Positions 1 through 39,547 are shown, counted from the first letter of the stretch. The stretch: DNA of 64,000 bases from Kryptolebias marmoratus (GCF_001649575.2 NC_051449.1:11570114-11634113); one strand, 5' to 3'. The notes: generated by a model not told the origin, from the sequence alone. Made by a program: numbers and translations.

Positions 1-508
1 CGCCGAGGGGGCAGCAAAGCCGAATGCTCTTTTCCCGAATTCAGTTCTGACACGAGGAACCAATATATGGACAACATTATGAGACCATAAGGCCGAATCG
101 CTGAGAAATGTGCACAAATAAGATGGAACTAAGCCCAGCAGTGCCTTGTAGGTTAGAGTCATCCAGTGTGCATACCTGCAGAGAGTACAGCTCGCAGTGA
201 TGACTGAGGCGGCTGGAACCAGAGATGAACCTCAGGGCGCTGTGGGAGACAGTGTCCCCACAATGTCATTTCTAATTTTGGAGCTCAATAAACAGGATGT
301 ATGTCAATGAACTGCCTCACACCAAAGGTTAAGCTTAACCATTAGATGCATTTGTGTGGTTTTGAATTGTTTCCTGTATATTTTGCACATTAAAGGAGAA
401 ATTGATTCCTTATGTTCTATTTTTTTTAGACCTTTTAGCACACAATCCCCTGCAGCTGAGCGTTACAGTTTATTGGCGAGGTAAAGTCGATGGCCTCTGT
501 TCCCACAG
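1..508 (+). other. kif1a: kif1a intron (5' end of window)
   Basis: This stretch precedes the first recognisable kif1a exon and is read as the intron upstream of it. It ends in a pyrimidine-rich tract and a TCCCACAG acceptor just before position 509. No exon of the motor domain proper was found here, so most of the motor domain lies outside the window. Confidence 0.75.
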
Positions 509-14943
<14,435 letters not shown>

Positions 14944-17900
14944 GAGGTGATCCAGCCTTGTGGGAAAACAGCAAAGAAACAAACAATACAATCTACAAGC
15001 TCAGCTTAGCATCTTGCTCCAATAAAGATAAACCATATAGCAAACATATCCTGTGATATGGTGACTGACTCTCATCCCCAAAAAATAACCCTAACGCTCA
15101 TTTCAAACCCACGTGTCAGTCTCAGACCTTGCATGGTGTGCTCCCTTTTGACCTTTAGATGAATTTGTAAGGAAAACAAACTACAGAAACCTGTTATTTA
15201 ACTTCCTTCTGCTGGACGTTGGGACTTGTTCTGGTTAGTTTAAATGTTCATGTAGGGGTACGTTATCTGTGAGGCTTCCAGTTCCTTGTAAAAAGGTAGT
15301 ATGAGACCTCTTTTAGCTATTATTCCAAGAAGTCCTGGTAGAAAAAAACAAGCATTAACCGTGTGTTGCACCAGAAAGGCGAAGGGAAAACATTCAACTA
15401 GATCTTTTTTCTATGTAGACATGTGTCAGGTGGAGGGATGATAGATCCTTATAGATACACCATACATATACTGTAAAATACCTCAGTTTGGATTGGTTTG
15501 ATGCTGTTTCATGGCAAATATTTCAGATAGCAAAGAGGGGGGGATAAAAAGCTTTTGCTTATCTTTTTAACTTTCAAGTAGCATGAGAAGAGATTTGTTC
15601 AGATAAAATGATGTTATTCCCACGTTGTTTCTTTAAGTGGTTTCATGAAAACTGGATTCATTAGCTCGAATAAGGCAAAAATAATTCCCTATAAGGAGAG
15701 ACAGCTTTCGTTCTTGCCTTGCTTGTTTTATGTTTTTGACATTTTTGATGTGATCATAATAGGAAAAAAATGATCATTATCTCTATTGTTAGCTCACTGC
15801 ACTGTTATTTATTGTGACAAGACCGCGGACAGTTTTGTTGCATGGCACTTTAATGTCTTTTTTTTGTATTACTGTACTGTTTTCTTTTTTTGTTTTAACC
15901 AAAGCACTGTTGTTATTTTATAGTCATATGTTATTATGTATTTGTGCACAATTTCTTGATTAGAAAAGTTCACTTTTTCCTCTTTAAGTCAGATGAAAAG
16001 GTTAACGCCACGCTGATGGTTGTATGGTAGGAAGCTGAAGTCATTTTTATATTTAAACCAACAACATATGAGGAAATACTGGACACTAAATGGGAACTGG
16101 GAAACTGAAGAATCCCAGTATAAGTTTTAAGTTCACTATGATTGTGTGCAGAAGGCGGGACTGAAAGCCCCACGCCGCTAATCTGCAGACTCTGGTCCCA
16201 AAAATCCAACATGGCAGCTCCTATAAAACTGGCTTTAATTCCCTAAAACAAGAGAAGGCGCCGCTGTTTGATTTAATACTTTCTTATATGCTAATGATTC
16301 AAACACGAAGATTGGTTCTAACTAAATGGACCTTCCGTTACATGTTTAAATCAGCAGCAAACAAATTTTTTTTTTTTTTCCAGAGAAATAAATGTGTAGA
16401 GAGCTTGCTCGGTTTGGTCTCCTCGCTCGGCTAATTATCTCATTACTGCAGCCTAGCTTTTAATGAATCGAACCAAGATGGCCTTGTGAATAACCACCAC
16501 AGCTTCTCTAATAACCAATCGAGAAAAAAAAAAGTGAAGACAAGAATAAAATCTCCCCATAAACCTCGGACATGTGAACTCACCATTACAACATTAATTA
16601 TTAAGTTTATTATCAAACAGCACTAATTCTGTTGCTTCCTCTTCTGTTATGAACCAGCAGAGTCGCTCCACTGAACGGAATCCTTTTTTTTTAAAATTCT
16701 TGTAGCAATTAAGAAAGGACAAATTTTTATTTAAACATGGACCTGTGGTTGGTTGAGGGCAAGCGCTTTGAGTAGACAGGAGCGTTGTCCTTTCACCAGA
16801 TAGTGCCTCCCTTTCATCTTCTATCCCCTCTTTTTTAAATAATTAATTTTAAAGTTGTAAGTGTCCAAAATTAGGCTGTCACTTATATGAATATCAGATA
16901 CATATAATAAACCGTATTTGTTGTCTTTATGTTAATACTTTAAAGAGTGCATATTATCAACAATCTTCTATAAAATCTTATTACATGTGACATTACAGCT
17001 CATCAGCCATCGGTGCTGCTTTTATCAGCAGCTTCCAGCTTAGCTTTTGTTTCCGAGCTGCTCTTTGCTCGATCAGCCCAAGCCGGTGGGATCAGCTCTG
17101 AGCCAGTGTGAATTTCATCATACTGTTACTTTTGTTTGCCTGCGTTGTACCAAGATGGCCCCAAATATTTCTTTTATTGTTTCAGTAAAATATTAAATTA
17201 AGTGGAGAAACAAGAAATGTGAGGAAAACAGGTCCTCCCTTTTTTTTTAATATTGGCTCTAAGCTTATTTCAGCGGAAAATAAAGGCCTGGTAAGCCAGC
17301 CAGTCTGCCTTTTCAGGATCAGATCGAAGGAAACCTTTCAAAATAAAAGCTTTCGTGACTGTTTGCCACAGGCCAGCCAACCTGTTGAGCAAACCAGTCT
17401 GATACGCTGAGGTTTTACAGAAAAGCTGCGTTTCTCTGGTCAGATTTTCACCACGTTTGTTGTCTCTGAGCAAAGACTTTACCGAGACATTTTTCCTGAA
17501 TGTTTTTGGGCCATCTTGGTAAAAAAAAACATTTATTTTGTGTTGTACTGTAAACTGGGAGACAAAATGAATGGAAAGTTGCATTAATTAATATTATAAG
17601 AACAGATAATGTTTTGTAACTGTGGTGCACTTTTAGCAAAAGCATTATGTATTATGATTTTGTCATGTTTTTGAAATATTTGTGTGAAAAGACGATTTGT
17701 TGAAGGATTATTATGATCCTGCTTTTAAGGAGAAGAGGATTAGCACTTTTTTTTTTTCTTTAAACTTCTGCTGTCAAAGTGGCTCCACTGCACCGAACTG
17801 CATCGACCTTTATTTTGCAAATGGCAGATGACTTGTAATGCTTTCAGCCCAAACAGTCAAAGGATTTCCTGTGAAAAATTCTGGGACGGTTCAGTGTTTG

Positions 17901-19059
17901 AGACGGTGATTGTTAAACGGAAGAAGAGTTGATTATTTCATATTTCTCTCTCCTTAACTGTCAGAGCTGTGGATCAAAGCATGCAGGTCCACCATTTTTC
18001 TGCCGAACCTTGTCTTTCTCTCCTGCCTTACAGCTCGCTAATGACAACAGCTTTCCACTCCCGAAGTGCTGCTTGTAAAGTATTGTCATCCATGATCCCT
18101 GTAATGATTACCTGAAACCCTTCCTCTTGGCTCTGTCTTGTATATAATGAAGATTTCTGTGTCGGGTCTCATTGCACAGACAATATAACTCTCTTTCCCT
18201 CTGTGTACCAAGATTAAAACTGACCTGCTGCTTCTTCAAGTGCCACCGGCGAGTCAAGAATGCTGATTTGTGCATGTTTGGTCCTTTTGGATCAGGCGCT
18301 TGTGGTAAATCTGGGGAACGGTCGGCGCTCTTGCTCGGAGTGGCCTGGCAGAAGCAGAAAAAAAGGTCTCAGCCTGTGACAAAGTCTTAATCTCAGTGCT
18401 CACGTTTATCTTTTGAGTGTTCTGGAGTTCTTTCTCATGTCTGTGGACACATAACAAGAGTTGTCAAGAAAAAAACAACAAAAAAACAAAACAAAACAAA
18501 AAGCAAATAAATAAATGAGTGTTGAAACTTATGCAACAACTAAATGTGGTATGTTTGTCATTTCCAGTACGTGTTTTCATTGCTAAATTTTCTACCAGCT
18601 GTGGAGTCAGACTGATAAAGCAGGCATTCATTCTCAGTTTCTTTTTATAGAGTGATAAAACATCTTCCCTGCAGAAGGTTTTTGCAGACAGAGCCACTTT
18701 GTTAATGGATAACGGCTCTTTTTATGCCTGTTGCATAATAGTTTGTGCTTTTGCTTCAGGTGAACACATATGCCAGCCACCATGGGGCTGCATTTGTGCA
18801 GCTTTCTATTATTGATTATCTTCTCACCATGTTCTCTGCAGCGGCAGAGCCAGTCAGACGAATGTCCCATTAACAGAGGCGGGAAAACTGGGCCTGATAC
18901 GAAGGCCCTGGACTGAGCCAGGGGTCGTTGTTTTTCTTTCTGCCTGAACATGTGCACCCTGAGTGCTGCAGATGTGCTGGTTTGCAGCAGCCTCTGTGCT
19001 CTTCAAACAAATCTGAGGACAGTAACTCTGTGAATCCATCCTGAAAACAGCTCCATCCA

Positions 19060-19270
19060 TTGATCTTTTTAAACTTATTTTTCTGTTCAGGATAGTGGGC
19101 AGCTGGTGCCTATCTTCAGCCGTCACTGGGGAAGAGGAGAGGCAGGAGACAAACAACTATTCTAGTGACAATTTAGGGTTATCAGTTAATCTAACATGCA
19201 TGTTTCTGATCAGTGGGAGGAAACTCATGCACAAGGAGAACGTGCAGACTTCGTAACCACCGCCCGGCTG
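19060..19270 (-). mobile_element. Decayed teleost tRNA-like dispersed element
   Basis: Phrases such as GACAATTTAGGGTTATCAG, TAACATGCATGTTTCTGATC and GTGGGAGGAAACTCATGCAC are the reverse complement of a high-copy teleost dispersed element, of which a fuller copy lies at 49876-50222. The match is from memory of the family and the copy is diverged and incomplete. Confidence 0.6.
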
Positions 19271-20515
19271 AAAATGATATTTGATCAAAAATGAAGTGGA
19301 ATACTGAGAGAACATTAGAGCATTTTTTGTCAAATCACAGTTATTTTATTGTGTATATATATTTTAAGTTAGCTTGTTAGAGGTTGTTGTCCTTAATATT
19401 GGGAAACCTAAAAAGTAAACAATCCAACATGGCTGCTTCATGTATTAAAAGGGTTGATAGCTGCGACAAGTCTTTTATTTGTACTTTATCAGTTTGTATG
19501 CAATTAAATCAAACACATAGTTTTTTACATTTTCTATAAGTGAGCATGTTGCTTCATTGCATAAAAAAACATAAAAAATACACAGTTGTATTATGACAGT
19601 AGTTAACCTGGTCACTGAGCAGAGCAATCAGCAAATCCTACTGGTTTAGAAATACTGTAGCTAAAAATAAAATATAAAGGAAAAATAGTAAAATTAAAAC
19701 AACTGTCTGCAGATAAGACTCCTACATGATGAAGCAGCTATAGTTTGACAGCTTATGAAATTGTGGCTACAACTCTCAGTTTTTCTGTAATTGCTGCTAA
19801 GTGTTGCCAGTAGGGGTTGCTGTCGTGACTAAGAGCAGCTCTGTGAAAGACAAATGACAACGCTTTAGTGGCACACTGCAGGAAGCAGTGTGTGTCATTT
19901 TGTTGCCCCAACACACACACATCTGTGCTCCAGTGCTCCACAGTATTTTGTCTCACACATACATTCAAAGAGCTATCGTTCTATACCTCCAGGTCCAAGT
20001 CATCCAATCCCACCCCTTTAATTATGCACACAAAGAAGGCCCCCCATCTGAGGTTTGGGTCCAGTTTGTGTTGCTCACAGGTTTTAATGTTTAGTCCATT
20101 CTACCAGGTGAGGAGCAGAACATACACCTGTGATGCTGGTTTGCTTCTTATTGTTTTCTTTTTCTTTTAATTATATTTCTCAATTAGGTTTTTTTCTGTA
20201 TTTTTAATCATAACTGGACTGTCAGGATTACAATGTAAGTATAATAAAATCTTAGAATACTATCACTAAAAGTATTCATCTACTGTCAGGTAATTAGTAT
20301 ATATTTTAAATTTTGGGAACACAGATTAAATATAATATTGACATAAAAAAATATAAAATGTGAATATTTGGAATTTGTCTTCATTACTTCTTTACAAGAA
20401 ATTCAGAATTTTGCTCAGCACACATGATTAAGAGCTAGTTTTTTTATATAGTTATTACTGCATGTTATGCCAAGCATTCTCAATCAGGATTCCCTGCATG
20501 AATATAGATGCATAA

Positions 20516-20516
<1 letters not shown>

Positions 20517-20584
<68 letters not shown>
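20517..20584. repeat. Compound (CA)n-(TA)n microsatellite
   Basis: About 27 CA units run directly into about seven TA units. It lies in the intergenic stretch upstream of espnl. Confidence 0.95.
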
Positions 20585-21065
20585 AATATGTATGTATACA
20601 TTTTTCTTATCTTTATTCATGATTGAGAATGTTTGGCATCACATGCAGAAACAACTGTGTAAAAAAAAGCTGTCCACCAGCGACAGAAGAAAAATTCATT
20701 TGATTTTCGTTGTAAACACGGAGGGTAAAATGCAGGATGCAGGAGGAGTATCCAGAGCAGGATATCAGGTCTCTGTAAACTCTAACATGCTTTCTCCTGC
20801 ACTCTGTGGGGGCTGCGCCACATTGACCATCCAGGATCCAGTTTCACCACTTCCTGTTTTAGTTTCAAGAACTACAAACTGATGCGTTTGACTTTACATT
20901 AACTCTGCTAACAGAGTGCATAATTGAACACACAGACACACACACACACACAGTCTGCTTTACAGCCAAGTGATCTGCGTCACATTTCAGCACCACTGGG
21001 GGGGGGGGGAGTCTTCTTTAGCTTGTTTTGCCAGTCTCTGTTTTCTTTTTATGTCTGTGTTTCAG

Positions 21066-21114
21066 AAAGAGGAGCTCCTGTATCACCAGAGTGTGAACAA
21101 GTGGCAGCATAAAG
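21066..21114 (+). promoter_or_regulatory. espnl: Probable 5' UTR of espnl exon 1
   Basis: The bases just before the METNK start follow a TGTTTCAG that could be an acceptor, so exon 1 may itself be preceded by a non-coding exon. Read as coding ([18 protein letters not shown]) this stretch would end in phase 1, which does not fit the phase-0 start of the next exon. It is therefore taken as untranslated leader. The transcription start is not visible. Confidence 0.45.
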
Positions 21115-24056
21115 ATGGAGACCAACAAGGTGACCAAATCTTTAATTTTAACTCACAGCTGTGGTTCACAAATATGTAGAGGAAATGAAACAGGAGATGA
21201 CAGAAAATGTTTTAGCTTTCCGCTTCTTTAAAAGGCAGAAAAAATGGACATTTGCCTAATTTTAAGTAAAAAAAAAAAAAAAAATTCTGATTTGCTTGAG
21301 CTGTCCTTTAAAGAATCCCTCCTGTGTGTGTGTGTTCCCAGCAGCCAGTGAAGGAGGTGCTCCCCCTGCCTCGCCAACCCACCCCGCTTCCTATGACCTC
21401 CTCCTCCTCTGTAACCCCCTCCAAAAAACACACCACAGGCTCCATGCAGCATGTTCACATGGCCTCCTCAGGTGATCCGCACAGAGAGGACCTATTTATG
21501 TGTCACTTCTGAAAACATACCAAATGTGTTCATCGTGCAGATGTTACCTGATTGCATTCATGTACGGCAAAAATATTTTAGTTAGATTAAATGAAGTGAC
21601 AGAAAGGCAGCACGAATCATAAATGCGCACACGCATCTTTTAATTTAATCAAATCTCAGAGTCTGACCTTTTACCTTTGTCACGTTTGTTTACAGTGGTG
21701 ACATCGCTCAATCATCTGAGGCCTCCAGAGAGGGACCTCACGCCGATGTCTCAGATGAAGGCTATTAAATCACTGAAGCATGCCGGCCTATCTGCAGTCT
21801 TCACTGGACAAACAGTGAGTTATACACGCTGCAACATTCAAAACAACCATTACTCCTGGATAAATTCAAGAAGGTTACAATCAAATTGACTAATACTCTG
21901 TTTGAGCTAAGTTAGGAATGTTATTCAAGGCATAAATAAAAGAACAGAGCATGCCATATTTGATTAAAAAAAGTAATCTTGTAAACATTTCTAACTCATG
22001 CTCACCTCTGAAAGTTTTATACTCGTTTTAATTTCTGCCTTTGGTATTCCTGTGGCATGTGGATAATTTCAAAGCTGCTTCATGTTTCAAAGATATGGAG
22101 GGGGGGGGGGGGAAGACTTTTTACTGAACTTGGTTCAGCAAATCCTCAGACCCAGAGGTCAGCAGAGTCACTCTGTCTTACATTATTAAACACTGACAGC
22201 ATTTTGACAGAGAGGAGGTGCTGGAGGAGTTACCACCTGTCAACGTGATCTTGGCTGACATCGACTCCCTGGTGCCAACTCACGACGAAGCCGGCCGCCC
22301 CATACCGGAGTGGAAACGGCAGGTGATGGTGCGGCAGCTGCAGGTCAGGCTGAGAGATGAGGAGGAGCAGAGGAGACAGGTACTCTTCGCCTGGGCGGCT
22401 GTACCGTGACATTAAAACAAATAAGCTTACCCTTTTCCTTAAAGCCTCTTTAAAATCTCTTTGTGTCTCTAATAGGACACAGAAAATGGCTATGCACCAC
22501 CAGATACCTGGAAGTTCTCACAGGCTCACAACGCCCTCCTGGGGCCCTTTGGCGAGCTTCTAACAGAGGAAGACTTAGTTTACTTGCAGCAGCAGATTGA
22601 TGCTGTTTCTCTGCAGAAACGCTGCCAGGCCTATGAGCTGGAGCTGACCAGGCTAACTGAGGAGCTAAGGGAAATTCTCCCCGATCCCATCGTCAATATC
22701 TCCCTCAACAAAGACATCCTAGAACAGATGGACTCAGACGGGAAAATGCACCTGACTTTACCCATCTGGTGCAGCCGGGTCTCAGAGATAGTTAGGAGTA
22801 TGTCTCTGCTGGTGTCGAATTTGACTCAAACAACGGACAAAGAAAACGACTGGAGAATGGTGGAAGGCGTGGTGGAGGGGATGAAAGGTTTGCAAGAAAT
22901 CAGAGACATTTCAGGAACTCATTTAAACCAGGAGTTGGTGCAACGAGGCCAAGAAGAGACATCAACGTTCCTGGGGACCTCCAGTGGATGCAGGTTACCC
23001 CATATTGGGATGGCGTCTGCTTTTAGCCATCGTTTGGAGAGCCACACCTACAACAGAGCTCGGCAGGAGAAGGTGGAGAGAGAGATCCAGCAGTCTGGGG
23101 TGTCAGTGAGAAACCTTAGGTCCAACTTTGAGGGCCAGATTGGTGGCATTTATCCCTTTGCTGGAGTTGCGCAGGACCAGCAGGAGTTGAAAAGCCAGAA
23201 TAAGGCGGGGACTTCAGGAAAAAACAACCATGAAGTCAACTCAGGCCCCAACCCCGATACCTCCAAAAAATGCCTACCTGTTTATGACACTACAAGTTTA
23301 AGGAAAGAGCGGATAGTGGTGCTGTTCCTGAGCCACTGGAAGAAGTCAGCATATGCCATCTCAGTGAGGGCAGCGAGGCAGAGGGCATCAGAGAGAGCGA
23401 CAGCAACACCTGCCGAAGAGAAAAACACGTCCATGCTTCAGTTCTGCCAACAAAGAGGGGCTGTGGACAAAATGCTGAACTCCTGGAGGAACAAACTCGA
23501 GCTGGACGATGCTTCCTCCGACCTCTCACAAAACCCAACTCCCCAGTTGACCTTGTCTCCTGAGGAGTTCCTGCCCGACGCGAATGGCGTCGTAATGAGC
23601 CATGACAGCTTGACCCTTGACCTCTTTATGCTAGGCTACTTCCACATCTTACAGCAAGAGCTGACCGCTGAGGAGAGGAAGATGAGGCATCTCCTCTGTT
23701 TTGAAGTTTTTGACCATGTCGGCAGCTTCCCCTGGGAGAAGGTGAGGGATTTCCACAAGGCCGTTCTGCAGGAGATCCAGGCCGGCAGGCGACGGTGGAG
23801 TGACGGCTTCGAAGACCTCAAATTTCATTTCTTTGGTGACTCAAAACCAGGCAGCTGCCCATTATCATCAGCAGCATCCCTACTGCCAGAGTCCACGACC
23901 GTGCCCAAGGTTGTAATACAAAGTGCAAGCCCAGATGAGAATGGCAGCGACACAGGCTTTTCCTACTTCAACAATGAAGATATATGTAAATACATCGATC
24001 GCAGTTTTGCTTTCTGGAAAGAGAAGGAGGCAGAGCTGTTTGATTTTGAGCAATAA
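21115..24056 (+). CDS. espnl: Espin-like protein, short form without visible ankyrin repeats
   Basis: Espin-family proteins bundle actin, notably in hair-cell stereocilia. Five coding exons join in frame: 21115-21129, 21342-21471, 21696-21814, 22215-22379 and 22476-24056 (TAA), giving about 669 residues. The start is METNK. Its ATG has A at -3 and G at +4, and the 15 coding bases end exactly at a donor in phase 0, matching the next exon. Evidence for the family: a WH2-like segment ([19 protein letters not shown]), then [20 protein letters not shown] and [20 protein letters not shown], which match the espin actin-binding module. After it comes a 527-codon exon with coil ([20 protein letters not shown]) and a conserved tail containing [20 protein letters not shown]. 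The long tail fits espin-like rather than espin itself. The family normally starts with about ten ankyrin repeats, but none was found in the 6 kb upstream. The exact acceptor of exon 4 (22213 or 22215) is uncertain. A longer isoform with distant exons cannot be excluded. Confidence 0.85.
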
Positions 24057-24123
24057 GTTTAAATGTGATGTCTTTGTGCAAAACTATGTTGATGTGTTTA
24101 TTCTGGAAAACTGATGGGTGCTG

Positions 24124-24129
24124 AATAAA
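24124..24129 (+). promoter_or_regulatory. espnl: espnl poly(A) signal AATAAA
   Basis: A canonical AATAAA lies 68 bases after the espnl stop codon. It is followed about 20 bases on by a T/G-rich patch (TGATGTTTAATTT). This implies a very short 3' UTR. Confidence 0.75.
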
Positions 24130-30652
<6,523 letters not shown>

Positions 30653-31688
30653 TGCAAAGCTGCGACCGGCCGGCTCCCTTCACACCATAGGCTTGTTGTG
30701 TTGCTTTTATACTGGTTAGCTCCCAGTTGACTTCTCTAATTGGACATAGGAATCGAAGCCTCGCATCTGATTGGACAACTCAAACGCTACATCTTTCAGT
30801 CTTGTTCAGTTGTAAGATATTGTAAACTTTGTCAATATGTAAGTGACTGAAGGAGTACGAAAAACGAGGAAGTGGGGGAGGGAGGCGGGGGGAACTACAA
30901 AATGTCGCCATGAAAATAAACGACAAGAACAACGGCAAAAATAATAATAATTACAAACAAAAGAAACACACACACACGCAGACACAGAAAGGGAGAAGAA
31001 GAGGACAACCAACAGAGTTCTTTTCACCGTTATGTTTTGTATTTTTTTATATCTTAAAAAAAAGAAAAAAAAGGGAACGCACCAAAAATGATGCCTAAAC
31101 ACAGATGGAGGCAGAAGTTGAGGGGGTCAGCCATTTTTTTCCCCAGATGTCCGAACACGTCTGAATGTCTGCAGCACGCATGCACGCTGTTCTGATCTTT
31201 AACCTTTGACCTCTGGCCCGCCCTCCAGGGTGTCTCTTCGGCGCTCTGGAGAGGAGGCCGAGTGTCTTAGAATGTTTTATAGCATCTCTCTCTCTCTATA
31301 GCATCTCATAACAGAAGTCATATCATTTGATATTCCCACCGGAGTTCAGTAGGTTCACCTAACAGTAGCTGTGAAAACGTGGCACTCTTATCTCTCTATG
31401 GGTTTAACTTTTCTAGAACAAACTATACTGTGGTTCGAAACAGAAAAAGAAAAGTCAGCTTACTCTCACAACGCCCCCATCCCGCCCAGTAACCCTAGAC
31501 TTCTCCTTCTCTCCTCCCTCTACCTCTCCCTCCGGTCTCCCCATCCCTCCATCCCGGTGATACACTTATATCAACCCACTGTAATGGACTGCACTGTATA
31601 TAATAATGTAATATGTATGTTGTGAACGTCCCCCTGTAGAAGTGGTCCTTGTTCACCCGTATGAATAATGTAATAATGTTTAATGATT

Positions 31689-31694
31689 AATAAA
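31689..31694 (+). promoter_or_regulatory. rab6b: rab6b candidate poly(A) signal AATAAA
   Basis: AATAAA lies about 1.04 kb after the rab6b stop. The stretch between (30653-31688) has no coding sense and fits a 3' UTR: it holds AC- and A-rich tracts and ends in an AT-rich segment. Other hexamers may be used. Confidence 0.55.
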
Positions 31695-31797
31695 TTACAG
31701 ATTAAAGGGCTTCACTCTCCCAACCATCTACATTCACCTGGCAGCAAAAGAGTTCTGTTCCGCCTCAGTCGCCGCCTGCCGCTGACTGCGTTTGGGT

Positions 31798-32460
31798 GTG
31801 CGTCTGTCTGTTAGCAAAATAACTCATGAGATGTGAGATGTTGGACAACATTTTAAGAAACTGGCAGAACGCAATTGTTGGACGTACGTCTACAGCTGAT
31901 TAACGTTTGGAGCTGACCTGATCCAAGATGGTTGCAGCAGCCAAATGACTTTAGAAAACATGAAAATGGTTACAATTCAGTCAGTTTTATGGATTTTCAC
32001 CTAATATTTAGTATGGTAGTAGCTGAACCTGATCGTCAACATATATTTTGAGCAGTAACAGATTGTGCGAGATCTTAGTTTAAAAATTTTCCACTACCTT
32101 TTTGAAGTCAGCTCCATCTGTTAGCAAAATATCTCATGAACCACTGGACAAATTTTAATGAAACTTTCAGGCAACAATCAGCGGATGAGCACCTACAACA
32201 GGTTAACGTTTGGAGCCAACCTCATTTAGGATGGATTCCACAGTTAGCTGACCTTAGGAAACACAAATGTGGCTATAAGTCTGTCAATTTTACAGATATT
32301 GTGCTAAAATTTGGTGTGACAGTAGTCATACAACACACACTCTAAGCATGACATCTCACACTATTGCATGAGATTGTGTTACCTTTAAAGTTTAGCCAAA
32401 ATGGCTACAACTTCATCATTTCTCAACATTAGATGAGCTTAGTCTAAAACTAACATATGC
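31798..32460 (-). repeat. Two reverse-orientation copies of the ~290-bp dispersed repeat
   Basis: Words such as CTGTTAGCAAAATATCTCAT, GAACCACTGGACAAATTTTA and AACGTTTGGAGC are the reverse complement of the repeat in rab6b intron 1. Two copies stand in tandem (about 31798-32090 and 32105-32460). The second extends further, to AGCCAAAATGGCTACAACTT and GAGCTTAGTCTAAAAC. Confidence 0.8.
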
Positions 32461-33718
32461 CTTTACTTTATTTAGGATTTTATTTGTGATTTATTTATTT
32501 ATATATTTACTGAATAGGATTTTTTTTTCAAAAATGTATCATTTCCAGAGGGAATCATAGGAGTTACAGTCTTCCCTAAGTCAGATTTTGCTCAGGCAAG
32601 TTTGTTGTCACAGCAGCAGTGGCTACATGTTTAACGAGGCGGTAAGAATCATCTGGTTGGTATAAGCAGAGAGCAGTGTGAACATCTAACATGTTTTTTT
32701 AATGGGTAAAACTATTTAAATTTTGATTTTTAGTGAAAGATTCATGCACTGTATGTAGCTTTTCACACAAGTTCACAAAGTGAACGTGCGTTTCCCGGTG
32801 ATTTTTGCCAAACGAGCCTAAGGAGTAACTCACAGTGCAATCGGTTTTTGATATTACCCAAAAATGTCACCGAAAAGATTCTCTTAAGTCACATTTTTAT
32901 TGTCCCAAAATGATCAAAATGGACCAAAAAACAAACAAGCAAGCAAACAAAAAAAACTAAATGAAGTTTTAAAAAAGCAGAATTTTGTTGCAAAACTTGA
33001 TGTTATTTACTCAGCTGTTCTTTATTTTATTATTTGACAAAACCATTATTGTAGGGTTAATAAATGAGGAAGAACAGTGAGGAGCCAACCGGTCGGTCAC
33101 GCAGTCAGTCTGTCAGCCACTTAATTGCTTAAATTTCTAATTTTCTCCCATCAATGGTGAAGTGAAGTGATGATTATCGCCCTAACCCAGAGTTCTCTGT
33201 GGTGAGTCAGAGTCTGAAAACCTGATAGGTGAGGGGAAGTTGAGGTGGAAAGAACCTTTTAGGAGGAAAACCGCCACCGTGGCCCGTCATGTCACTTCGC
33301 TGAGCTCGCCTGACGTAAGAAGACAGGTATTCCCCTGATCGAAGGCGGTTGGTGCCGTTAGTGGACAAATGAACTCCGCGGAGCTCTGAGGGACGGACTT
33401 CCTCAGGTGCGTCGGATGCAGTGATCTTGCCAAAGCTCACAGAAGAACAAATACAGGGGGAGTCGGAGTTTAATGTAAGCACAGACACCTTCAGTGACAA
33501 ATATTACAAAAAATCAAAAATACAGGAACATGCAGAAACACATTAAAAGAGTTGAGTTGAAGACATCCAACGTGTCTCATCGACGACAACGCATGCTCGA
33601 TGTTCCACACGGCGTTTCCTCTCCTGAGAAGGACACACCTCCCGCACTCTGAAGACTTCATGTACGATCTCCGACCCAGCCGGGCCACTTGGTCTCTCCT
33701 TTTCACTCAAAGCAGATC
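32461..33718 (+). other. rab6b-aire intergenic stretch and aire 5' flank
   Basis: AT-rich sequence without recognisable exons on either strand. The last 450 bases are richer in G, C and CpG and should include the aire promoter and 5' UTR. No TATA box in a convincing position was seen. Confidence 0.6.
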
Positions 33719-39074
<5,356 letters not shown>

Positions 39075-39222
39075 AAGTTAACCGGCCATTCAAAATTATT
39101 TAGCAACACAGATAAAATGAATGCCTAATTAGGTCAAACTTGCAGAACCACATGATGCTCATGGCCTCTTTCATGCTGCAGGTTAAAGAAATGGGAATTG
39201 GCTGATTTCTGATTGTTCCTGT

Positions 39223-39228
39223 AATAAA
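39223..39228 (+). promoter_or_regulatory. aire: aire poly(A) signal AATAAA
   Basis: AATAAA lies about 150 bases after the aire stop, in GTAATAAAAGAG. It is followed about 20-30 bases later by a T-rich segment and TCTTGTCTCCGTCTC. Confidence 0.65.
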
Positions 39229-39546
39229 AGAGTGCATTAATTTTTCACCTTCTCTTGTCTCCGTCTCATGTATGTGCTCTACTGGTTTTAGGCTTGAGTT
39301 ATATCCAACCTAACCTGTTATTCTGTGCTGGAATAATGGTTTATTTTCTTTTACCTCAACATATTATCCAGTTTTTCCAAGAATCTTGTGTAGTTTCATG
39401 GAATTTGTAAACAGGACCGGGGTCAGCGCAGACGTGGGAGAGCTGGGAGCGGGTCATTGACTTATCTGCTCAGGCATGACTGAATCTCAGAGTTACATAA
39501 ACTTCTAACCTTTGTCTTGTTCAGGAAACCTTTGTGATGTTTTTTC

Positions 39547-39547
39547 T

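Larger units (their letters stand above)
14944..21065. other. kif1a 3' UTR and intergenic stretch before espnl
   Basis: No coding exon was recognised on either strand. The first part is probably kif1a 3' UTR. AATAAA hexamers occur at 15021-15026 (78 bases after the stop) and again near 16384, 16542 and 16905, so the true cleavage site is uncertain. The stretch also holds a decayed dispersed element (about 19060-19270) and a CA/TA microsatellite (20517-20584). Upstream espin ankyrin exons were looked for specifically and none was seen. Confidence 0.7.

Noticed and set aside
18172..18390. Possible ankyrin or leader exon of espnl
   Set aside because: No ankyrin signature (TPLH, GA-x-x-N) and no in-frame junction to the exon at 21342.
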